NCBI GenBank assembly: GCA_004552385.1
Contig: SFOL01000050.1
Span: 1-12,445, forward strand
Length of the DNA: 12,445 bases
From: Bacteroidales bacterium
Lineage (GTDB): Bacteria > Bacteroidota > Bacteroidia > Bacteroidales > Marinilabiliaceae
Reading direction: 5' to 3'
The position numbers and the translations under genes were made by a program. The notes beneath the pieces are model-generated. The model was not told the origin of the DNA. It searched no databases and saw only the letters and a program-made list of their open reading frames with translations. Below are positions 6,805 to 12,445 of this stretch, piece after piece. Each line of letters starts with the position of its first letter. Positions within the stretch are counted from its first letter, which is position 1.

Positions 6805-9678
6805 CTACATGCTGAAGTTGACGCCTAACGTGTAGAGGCCGCCAATCTTGTCGCAGTATATCATCTCCTGTTTGTCGTTGTTGAACAGGTTGTTGGCGTT
6901 AATGAAGAACTCGACGTTGTCGGCGGGCTTGTAGCCAAGCTTGAGGTTGAGCGTGAACTTTGCGTCAAGCTTTGTATATTCGCTATTAGCCAGCCCGCAT
7001 GAAGCCATTGCCTCGGAGTATGTGGTGTTATATGTCCTTTTGCCTATGTAGTTAGCGTAGGCTGATACGTTCAGCTGGCTTATGGGCTTGTATATTAAGC
7101 CTATCATGCCATAGACGCTTGGGGTCGCCTTGTGCTTGTGCCCATTGGTCAGCTCCGGCTGCACCGTCTCGGTTGCGCCGCAGTCGTAGTAATTCTCGCC
7201 CGACGTCTTGCGGCTCAAGACTCCGTAGCGCATGGCGTAATACATTGAGAGCGGGTTGCTTACGACAGCTGTGCCTCCGTCGGGTGTCGTCACTGTGACA
7301 TCCGCATTTCCGTTTTTGCTATACGAGTTGAGCAGGAATTTCTCCACGTCGTCTCTTTGCGCGTCAGTCCAGTTTGTCCATCCGGTCTGGTCGCGGAAAG
7401 CGTAGAAGTCTGCGTAGTTGAATGCGTCTTTCGCGTAGCCAGTCTTCCTCATCTCACCTTGCACGAGTTCCGTGACGGCTGCTCTCGTGGTCTTGGTAGC
7501 TATCTCCATCTGTGTCTTTATGTTGGAGTGCTGCTTGTAGGTGTAGAAGTTGTCCACTTTGGTGCTTTGGACGTTGGCGTTGAGCTTAAGTATCAGTTTG
7601 CTCGAGACGATCCAGTCGAGGTTGATGCCAAGCCCCATTTGGTATACCTTATATGGCAGGTTCTGATACTCGAACGTGGTGTATGTGTCCATAGACCCCA
7701 TCAGCTTGTTCACCATGGAGTTGGCAATAGCCTGCATCTCGGCTTGGAAGGCGGCGGGGTCACTCTGGTAGAGCTCGATGAGGCGTTTCATGAGCTCGGG
7801 ATCCTTCGTAAACGCGTTCTTGGCGGCGCCAAATTGCGATGCCGAGATGGTGTAGGCCGACTTGCTCGTGATGATTGCGCCGTAGTCCTTGCTCTTTGAG
7901 AGGTAGAACTCCGCGTCGAGCAGAATGCGCGGCGTGGGTTTCCATCGGTAGCCGAGCTCGATGTTGTCGAGGCTCATGAGGTCGGCCTTGTCGCTGCCTT
8001 TGTAATACATTATTGAGGGGACTGACATGCCTGTGCGGTACTGGGTCATGTCCACGCTCGTGTTTATCATGTTCGGTCCGCGGAACGCGTGGCCAACGGA
8101 GAGGCGTATGAAGTTTGCTTCGTTAAACTTGTATGACGCCGCGGCGATGTATGACGTGTTCCACTTGTCGGGCTTGCTGGTCTTGTCGGCTCTTACGGCG
8201 CCAGTGAGGCCGAAACCGTTATGCTGCCAACGCGCCTGCAGGCCTGGCGAGACCACCGATATGCTCGTGTGTCCGCCAAGGAGGCCGATCTTCTCGGGCG
8301 CATGGCTGGGTGACTCCACGGCGTAGTCGTCGTAATACATGTAGTTGTATGCCACTCCGGGACGGAGGCTGACCTCGCCGAGGTGGAAGTTATACTCGGC
8401 CATGACGTTTGTCGTGTTCGACTTGAGTTTGTAGCCCGGGACACCTTTTGTAAAGTCTTGCGGCCCGCCTGTGTAGTTGGCCAGCACTCTCAGGTCTCCG
8501 GCGTTGACCTCCAAGTTCACGTAGCCAGTCTTGCTGCTCGTGCCCACTTGCGTGAAGTAGTCTTGTGTCGGGGTCATGTCAAGCGCGTAGGAGTTTTGAT
8601 ATCCGCCGCTCAGGCTCAGGTTGTAGTTCGCCTTGGGTGTGAAACTGACGTATCCGTTGATGCCGAAGTTCCTGCGGGCCAGGCCGGGCTCAGGGAACAT
8701 GCCCTCGATGGGGGAGTCGGTCTCGTTGACCAGGAATAGGTTGCCCCGCCCGTCGGTTTGGCGTATCTTGTTGATTTCGGACACAGAGAAGTAGCCTCCG
8801 GCTGATATGTCTTTAAGTTTCGTCGGGTCGGCGAATTCTTCCGGCGTGGCCGTTGAGCCTGTCGGGAACGCGTCGTTCACGTCAAAATAAGAGCCGGGGT
8901 TCGGGGCGATGTAGAGGTCGTCTGTGGAGCGGCCGCGGCTCTGGGCGTTGACTGTGAAGCCTGCGGCCCACTTGTCGTTAATGGTCTTTCGGAAGCCGAA
9001 GTCGGCTATGAAAGTGTTCATGTTGCCCATCTGCGCGCCGCCGCTGATGGTTTTCGAGCCGGATGACGGCTTCTCGGTTATGATGTTGACGATGCCCGTG
9101 ACGGCGTTCATGCCGTAGAGAGCCGAGCACGCGCCGCGCACAACTTCTATTCGCTCCACGTCTTCGATGGATATCGGCAGCTGCTCCATCTCGATGATGC
9201 CCGTTATCAGGTTCTGGACGGAGCGGCCGTCAACCATCAGCTGCATATTGTTGTTGTTCGTGTAGAGGAGGCCCATGTTCTCCGGCACATTGTTGAGCCC
9301 GCGGATGTGAATGTCGTAACATCCGTTGTTGCGCTGCGAGACAATCATGCCCGGGATTAGTCGGAACGCGTCTTCGATGGTCGTGGCACCCCAGCTGCGG
9401 AGCTCGTCTTTGGTTATGACCGTCGTGGCGAGTTGGCTTGTGAAGGTGCTCTCCTCGGTCTTCGAGGCCGACGACACGTTCTTGTTCATTATGAGTGCGA
9501 AAAGCTCGTCGACGCTTCCCACGCCGAGGGTCTCCACGGCCTGCATCAGGTCTTCGAGTGGCAACTCCGACAGCTCCTCGGTGCTCATGCTCAGTATCTG
9601 CTCCTTGCTTAGCGGAGCCTGAGCGTATATTTCTGCGGCCAAAGCGATGGCGGCCAGCAGACAGATGATCTTTTTCAT
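6805..9678 (-). CDS. TonB-dependent outer-membrane receptor
   Basis: A 957-residue outer-membrane importer. A signal peptide of about 19 residues (MKKIICLLAAIALAAEIYA) is followed by a short acidic region with LPLEDLM. The plug domain at about 78-203 contains TTVITKDEL, ATTIEDAFRLIPGM, IHIRGL, MVDGRSV and VERIEVVRGACSALYGMNAVTGIVNIIT. A long beta-barrel follows, including RLSVGHAFRGPN (525-536), and the protein ends in alternating strands with LYTLGVNFSM. It lacks the SusC-type N-terminal carboxypeptidase-like domain, and no SusD gene is adjacent, so it is more likely a siderophore, cofactor or metal-complex receptor than a glycan importer. Two segments, about 612-664 and 718-790, look helical and polar, unlike barrel strands, and are probably large extracellular loops. 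Six cysteines in the mature protein, at 120, 184, 833, 894 and 942 plus none elsewhere in the barrel start, are better stated as five visible sites. The substrate is unknown. Confidence 0.92.
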   Translation of the reverse strand: MKKIICLLAAIALAAEIYAQAPLSKEQILSMSTEELSELPLEDLMQAVETLGVGSVDELFALIMNKNVSSASKTEESTFTSQLATTVITKDELRSWGATTIEDAFRLIPGMIVSQRNNGCYDIHIRGLNNVPENMGLLYTNNNNMQLMVDGRSVQNLITGIIEMEQLPISIEDVERIEVVRGACSALYGMNAVTGIVNIITEKPSSGSKTISGGAQMGNMNTFIADFGFRKTINDKWAAGFTVNAQSRGRSTDDLYIAPNPGSYFDVNDAFPTGSTATPEEFADPTKLKDISAGGYFSVSEINKIRQTDGRGNLFLVNETDSPIEGMFPEPGLARRNFGINGYVSFTPKANYNLSLSGGYQNSYALDMTPTQDYFTQVGTSSKTGYVNLEVNAGDLRVLANYTGGPQDFTKGVPGYKLKSNTTNVMAEYNFHLGEVSLRPGVAYNYMYYDDYAVESPSHAPEKIGLLGGHTSISVVSPGLQARWQHNGFGLTGAVRADKTSKPDKWNTSYIAAASYKFNEANFIRLSVGHAFRGPNMINTSVDMTQYRTGMSVPSIMYYKGSDKADLMSLDNIELGYRWKPTPRILLDAEFYLSKSKDYGAIITSKSAYTISASQFGAAKNAFTKDPELMKRLIELYQSDPAAFQAEMQAIANSMVNKLMGSMDTYTTFEYQNLPYKVYQMGLGINLDWIVSSKLILKLNANVQSTKVDNFYTYKQHSNIKTQMEIATKTTRAAVTELVQGEMRKTGYAKDAFNYADFYAFRDQTGWTNWTDAQRDDVEKFLLNSYSKNGNADVTVTTPDGGTAVVSNPLSMYYAMRYGVLSRKTSGENYYDCGATETVQPELTNGHKHKATPSVYGMIGLIYKPISQLNVSAYANYIGKRTYNTTYSEAMASCGLANSEYTKLDAKFTLNLKLGYKPADNVEFFINANNLFNNDKQEMIYCDKIGGLYTLGVNFSM

Positions 9679-9744
9679 TGTTAATGTTTAGTGGTTCCTT
9701 GTGAATTTTGCAGCTATGGTGTTTCTTTCACGGCTAAGTTACAT

Positions 9745-9778
9745 CAAATATCCATCCGCATGGCGGTGCATATACAAA
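9745..9778 (-). promoter_or_regulatory. Candidate Bacteroidota promoter for the TonB-dependent receptor
   Basis: Read on the - strand, a TTTG (9778-9775) is followed after 22 bases by GATATTTG (9752-9745). The Bacteroidota primary promoter is TTTG, about 19-21 bases, then TAnnTTTG, so the -7 box differs in its first base and the spacing is slightly long. It would start transcription about 60 bases before the receptor ATG. It is the best match I found on this strand but not a strong one. Confidence 0.35.
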
Positions 9779-9787
9779 ATATTTTGT
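9774..9787. promoter_or_regulatory. Perfect 14-bp palindrome, candidate operator
   Basis: ACAAAATATTTTGT is a perfect palindrome about 100 bases upstream of the receptor start and about 135 upstream of the divergent ATPase gene. It overlaps the candidate -33 TTTG of the receptor promoter, where a repressor dimer would block transcription. Directly beside it lies a second small inverted repeat, GTTTG/CAAAC (9786-9790 and 9793-9797) with a 2-base gap. The binding protein cannot be named. In AT-rich intergenic DNA chance palindromes occur, so this is a candidate only. Confidence 0.4.
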
Positions 9788-9832
9788 TTGTGCAAACGAT
9801 TTTTTTACAATTTGAGATACATAGTAGGCTTC

Positions 9833-9870
9833 CGTCTTTGCCCATATAACTTATTTTGAACCCAAAGACG
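9833..9870 (+). repeat. 8-bp inverted repeat upstream of the HerA-like gene
   Basis: CGTCTTTG (9833-9840) and CAAAGACG (9863-9870) are perfect inverse copies 22 bases apart, 53 bases before the ATPase start codon. They bracket an AT-rich stretch that contains TTATTTTG (9851-9858), a near match to the Bacteroidota -7 box without a well-placed -33 TTTG. It could be an operator pair or a leader hairpin; nothing further can be shown. Confidence 0.35.
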
Positions 9871-9922
9871 ACTATTTGCGTATCAGTGCGAGTGTTAAAC
9901 CTCAAACGCGTTCCCAACACCC

Positions 9923-11491
9923 ATGTACACGTCCGACGGAAAATTATACATAGCCCACTCCTCCCGTGGCCCAATCAACATCATAGGCAAAATGGCCAAC
10001 CGCCACGGTCTGATAGCCGGTGCGACAGGCACTGGTAAGACCGTCACCCTCCAGGTGATGGCCGAGACGTTCTGTCAGGCGGGAGTGCCGTGCTTCATGG
10101 CCGACATGAAGGGAGACCTCTCCGGCATAAGCCGGCCCGGACGCATGACGGCCTTCATTGAGAAGAGGAAAGATGAGTTCGGTGTGCCCGACCCGGCCTT
10201 CCAGCCATGCCCCGTCAGGTTCTTCGATGTCTATGGCGAGCAGGGAACACCCATACGCGCCGCCGTCAGCAGCCTCGGCCCCCAACTGCTGGCACGCCTC
10301 ATGGGACTCAATGACACTCAGACGGGCATCCTCAACATTATATTCCGCGTGGCGGACGACCGCGGACTGCTGCTGTACGACCTCAAGGACCTCCGTTCGC
10401 TGCTTTCTTACGTCTCGACCAACGCCAAGCAGCTAATAACCTCCTACGGCAATATTGCACCGCAGAGCGTCGGAGCCATTAGCCGCGCCCTGCTCGAGCT
10501 CGAGAACCAGGGTGCCAACCAGTTCTTCGGCATGCCCGAGTTGGACATTACGGATCTTATGCAGACGCAGGACGGGAAGGGCGTCATGAACGTCCTCGCG
10601 GCCGACCGTCTCATGCTCCAGCCCAAGCTCTATTCCACTTTCCTCCTTTGGCTTATCAGCGACCTCTACGCGCGCCTGCCCGAAGTCGGCGACCTCGACA
10701 AGCCCAAGCTCGTATTCTTTTTCGACGAGGCGCACACCCTCTTCGACGACACGCCAAAGGCCCTCACCGACAAGATAGAGCAGGTCATACGCCTCATCCG
10801 CTCCAAGGGTGTCGGCATCTACTTCGTCACCCAGAGCCCTACGGACATCCCGCAGAACATCCTCGGGCAGCTCGGCAACCGAGTCCAGCACGCCCTCCGC
10901 GCCTTCACGCCCAAAGACCAGAAGGCCGTACGCGCGGCGGCCGAGACCTTCCGCGCCAACCCCGAGTTCAAGACCGACGAGGCCATTATGAACCTCGAGA
11001 CCGGCGAGGCTCTCGTCTCCGTCCTCGACGACAAAGGAGCGCCAACCGTCGTCCAACGCGCAAAGATCCTCTTCCCGCTCAGCCAAATAGGCGCCATATC
11101 GCCCGAAGAGCGCAAGGCGATAATCGATGCGTCGCCACTCCACGCCAAGTACGCCAAGCCCGTCGACCCCGAGAGCGCGTTCGAGGTTCTCCTGCGCGAA
11201 AGCGAGCAGGCCGACGGCGATGACGACAGTTCCTCGACCCCTAAGGCCAGAAAGTCGTCCGCCAAGCCATCATCGGCGCTCGGCAGGATATGGAAGACGG
11301 TCGGAACAGCCGTGGTAAGCTGCCTCGCCACAATGCTCGGCTCGTGGGTCTCGGGTAAGATCTCGGGGGCGGAGACACGGGGCAAGAGCGCAGGAGACAT
11401 TGCCGGGCAGGTGGCCAAGAGGGCCACGAGCGCGGCGACCCGCTCGGTGGTGAAGGAGATCTCCAGGTCGATCCTCGGAACAAGGGACTGA
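9923..11491 (+). CDS. HerA-like ATPase, DUF853/YjgR family
   Basis: A 522-residue P-loop ATPase of the HerA/FtsK clan. GATGTGKT (33-40) is the Walker A motif, and KLVFFFDEAH (262-271) is Walker B with its catalytic Glu. YFVTQSPTDIP (300-310) is the sensor strand with its polar Gln, and GNRVQHALRAFTPKD (318-332) holds a candidate arginine finger. MADMKGDLSGIS (59-70) is typical of the DUF853 branch. A hydrophilic linker rich in Asp, Ser and Lys (about 430-452) leads to a Gly/Ala/Ser-rich C-terminal region, as in E. coli YjgR. HerA proper is a hexameric DNA translocase working with the NurA nuclease; the physiological role of the DUF853 branch is poorly defined. No nurA-like gene is adjacent. 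The gene is divergent from the receptor gene and 39 bases upstream of the next gene without a terminator between, so the two may share a transcript. Confidence 0.88.
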   Translation: MYTSDGKLYIAHSSRGPINIIGKMANRHGLIAGATGTGKTVTLQVMAETFCQAGVPCFMADMKGDLSGISRPGRMTAFIEKRKDEFGVPDPAFQPCPVRFFDVYGEQGTPIRAAVSSLGPQLLARLMGLNDTQTGILNIIFRVADDRGLLLYDLKDLRSLLSYVSTNAKQLITSYGNIAPQSVGAISRALLELENQGANQFFGMPELDITDLMQTQDGKGVMNVLAADRLMLQPKLYSTFLLWLISDLYARLPEVGDLDKPKLVFFFDEAHTLFDDTPKALTDKIEQVIRLIRSKGVGIYFVTQSPTDIPQNILGQLGNRVQHALRAFTPKDQKAVRAAAETFRANPEFKTDEAIMNLETGEALVSVLDDKGAPTVVQRAKILFPLSQIGAISPEERKAIIDASPLHAKYAKPVDPESAFEVLLRESEQADGDDDSSSTPKARKSSAKPSSALGRIWKTVGTAVVSCLATMLGSWVSGKISGAETRGKSAGDIAGQVAKRATSAATRSVVKEISRSILGTRD

Positions 11492-11530
11492 CGTGCGGCC
11501 TCGTTCTGCTGATAACGCTACATATTAATA

Positions 11531-11944
11531 ATGAAGGCTTCCATTTCTTTCTCTGAGATTCAAGACTATGTCTTGACGCGGTTCAACAAACCTCTCAGCA
11601 TCAATTACGCAAACGACTCCTCGGTGGTTGTCGATGTGCCGTTCACGGTTTTCGGTTTCACAAAAAGCATAGGCATAACGGTCTCCGTGCTCAAAATTGA
11701 GGGCGATGACGTTTATTTGTCTTACTCCGGGCCCATGGGTGTCGACCTCCTCGTGCCGCCGGCCATCTCTTTCGTCAAGAAGTTCGCCCCGGACAAGGCC
11801 GACTTCGTCACGACGCTCCCGGACAAAGTCGTCAAGATAAGCCTTGGAGCCATTCCGCAGGCTCAGGCGGCACTGAAGTACGTTGAGCTCAAGGCGATTT
11901 CATTTCTTCAAGACAAGGTAGAGGCCGAAGTCGCGTTGCGTTAG
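11531..11944 (+). CDS. Uncharacterised 137-residue protein
   Basis: I do not recognise this family. It has no signal peptide, lipobox or clear TM segment. The first part (about 20-75) looks like alternating beta strands (VVVDVPFTVFGF, IGITVSVLKI, VYLSYSGPMGVDLLVP), and the later part is mixed, with AISFVKKF, KVVKISLGAI and a C-terminal AALKYVELKAISFLQDKV that could be helical. Cysteine and tryptophan are absent. The start ATG follows an A/T-rich leader, normal for Bacteroidota, and codon use resembles the neighbours, so it is very likely expressed. It comes 39 bases after the HerA-like ATPase gene and is closed by a strong terminator, making a two-gene unit plausible. A SiaC-type phosphoprotein was considered, but no supporting motif is seen. 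Confidence 0.75.
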   Translation: MKASISFSEIQDYVLTRFNKPLSINYANDSSVVVDVPFTVFGFTKSIGITVSVLKIEGDDVYLSYSGPMGVDLLVPPAISFVKKFAPDKADFVTTLPDKVVKISLGAIPQAQAALKYVELKAISFLQDKVEAEVALR

Positions 11945-11995
11945 GCGTGGAGCCTCGCACCGCATACGCTGATTCTTACTCTTTTATCCGCATTT

Positions 11996-12041
11996 TTGCC
12001 TTTGCCGGCTGCACTTGTAAGCCGGCAAAGGCAATTTTTTT
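11996..12041 (+). terminator. Intrinsic terminator after the 137-residue gene
   Basis: A perfect 15-bp stem with arms at 11996-12010 and 12020-12034, a 9-base loop, and a run of seven T at 12035-12041. It lies about 50 bases past the stop codon and ends the ATPase/137-residue unit, insulating the lipoprotein gene that follows. A run of five T (11993-11997) precedes the stem, giving only short A/T symmetry for the opposite strand. Confidence 0.93.
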
Positions 12042-12155
12042 ATTTAGCCGTCACAATAAATTCTATTTAAGCTTGGTTAATAACCATTTTTTTTTTTTTT
12101 TATTTCGCCATCGCAATATATCCTATTTCACTGCGTTATAAGTTTGTTCAATAAC
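12035..12155 (+). repeat. Imperfect tandem duplication of a promoter-like segment
   Basis: Copy A (12035-12084) and copy B (12095-12155) align from a T run through ATTT-GCC-TC-CAATA-AT-CTATT to TAAG-TTG-T-AATAAC. Copy B has 11 extra bases just before its TAAGTTTG. The copies are separated by CC, A and an extended T run of 15 bases (12087-12101). Copy B ends in a perfect TAnnTTTG promoter box; copy A carries TAAGCTTG, one base off. It appears to be a duplication of promoter and terminator T-tract DNA that has since diverged. Confidence 0.7.
12139..12146 (+). promoter_or_regulatory. Bacteroidota -7 promoter box for the lipoprotein gene
   Basis: TAAGTTTG is an exact match to TAnnTTTG, 28 bases before the ATG at 12175, a usual distance for a short leader. 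No TTTG is found about 19-21 bases upstream, so the -33 element is weak or absent. The related TAAGCTTG at 12068-12075 in the upstream repeat copy may be a second, weaker box. Confidence 0.6.
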
Positions 12156-12174
12156 TCTAAAACCTTTTAAAACG

Positions 12175-12445
12175 ATGAAAATCCTAAAGACACTCTGCCT
12201 GCTGGCGTTTGCGGCTGTCATGCCCGCCATGCTAACTTCTTGCGATGATGACGATGAACCGTCGTCGTCGGCTTCTTCATCTTCTTCCTCTTATTCCGGC
12301 CCGTATTTTGGTCTTCGCGATTGCGGCAAGGTGATAAGCCGCATTCTGATCAGGGACGCATTTGGTTTTGAACAATATTCCTTTGTTTATGATGGGTCTG
12401 GGCGTGTTGTTAAGGTTTACTATGATGACGACGAGGAAAATAGTA
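12175..12445 (+). CDS. Probable surface-exposed lipoprotein, N-terminal part (cut by window end)
   Basis: The visible 90 residues start with a lipoprotein signal peptide: MKILKTLCLLAFAAVMPAMLTSC, with lipobox LTSC and lipidated Cys23. The mature end is CDDDDEPSSSASSSSSSYS. An acidic run right after Cys is the lipoprotein export signal that sends Bacteroidota lipoproteins to the cell surface, and the Ser tract is a flexible tether. The following part, with ILIRDAFGFEQYSFVYDGSGRVVKVYYDDD, resembles the 'Y-gsGrv--v' strands of beta-repeat lipoproteins such as the DUF4595 group, though too little is visible to fix the family. Start chosen because it gives the signal peptide and follows a good promoter box. 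The gene runs off the window. Confidence 0.82.
   Translation, partial: MKILKTLCLLAFAAVMPAMLTSCDDDDEPSSSASSSSSSYSGPYFGLRDCGKVISRILIRDAFGFEQYSFVYDGSGRVVKVYYDDDEENS

Noticed and set aside
6805..9678. The receptor as a SusC-type glycan importer
   Set aside because: No N-terminal carboxypeptidase-like domain and no adjacent susD gene or glycoside hydrolase.
9837..9858. TTTG followed by TATTTTG as a promoter for the HerA-like gene
   Set aside because: The two boxes are only 11 bases apart, far short of the usual 19-21, and the second box has one base too few. No convincing promoter for this gene was found.
10433..11143. 236-codon antisense open frame within the HerA-like gene
   Set aside because: The + strand carries clear Walker A, Walker B and sensor motifs across the same bases. 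The antisense product is Glu/Leu-rich, as expected from the mirror of biased codons.
11531..11944. The 137-residue protein as the missing SiaC phosphoprotein
   Set aside because: Size is similar but no SiaC-like motif or phospho-Thr context could be recognised, and it is separated from the kinase gene by about 5.7 kb with two terminators' worth of other genes.
11947..12141. 64-codon open frame starting GTG on the + strand after the 137-residue gene
   Set aside because: It runs through an intrinsic terminator, a 15-T tract (poly-Phe) and the promoter repeat, so it is not a plausible gene.

Overview
The window looks like chromosomal DNA from a Bacteroidota, most likely Bacteroidales. The support is: a TonB-dependent outer-membrane receptor; a start-proximal TAnnTTTG promoter element of the Bacteroides primary-sigma type; A-rich start contexts instead of strong Shine-Dalgarno sites; and a lipoprotein with an Asp/Glu run right after the lipidated Cys, the surface-export signature of that phylum. 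Coding regions are fairly GC-rich and intergenic regions AT-rich. Species cannot be named from the sequence.

Region 1 (1-6642, + strand) is one tightly packed probable operon. It holds the C-terminus of a CheR methyltransferase, a second CheR-like protein whose SAM-binding motif has decayed, a stand-alone CheB methylesterase domain with its catalytic triad, a two-TM coiled-coil GAF protein, an 882-residue two-TM/GAF/PAS/PAS/SpoIIE-type (PPM) phosphatase, a SiaB-like HATPase-fold kinase, and a SpoU/TrmH-family RNA methyltransferase. A strong intrinsic terminator lies past the last gene. The first six genes read as a membrane signalling module that joins chemotaxis-type carboxyl methylation enzymes to a SiaA/SiaB-like phosphatase-kinase switch, with no chemoreceptor, CheA, CheW or SiaC in view. 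The RNA methyltransferase is probably a co-transcribed housekeeping gene.

Region 2 (6805-9678, - strand) is a 957-residue TonB-dependent receptor, convergent with region 1. Its AT-rich upstream region (9679-9922) is shared with the divergent next gene and holds a perfect 14-bp palindrome that overlaps a candidate promoter for the receptor, plus an 8-bp inverted repeat nearer the other gene.

Region 3 (9923-11944, + strand) has a HerA-like DUF853/YjgR-family ATPase, followed by a 137-residue protein I do not recognise and a strong terminator.

Region 4 (12035-12445) holds an imperfect tandem duplication of a promoter-like segment separated by a 15-T tract, then the start of a lipoprotein gene cut off by the window end.

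The most interesting parts are the hybrid Che/Sia signalling operon, including a probable CheR pseudoenzyme and a truncated paralog of the phosphatase's sensor half, and the duplicated promoter with its homopolymer. No rRNA, tRNA, insertion sequence or CRISPR array was seen.
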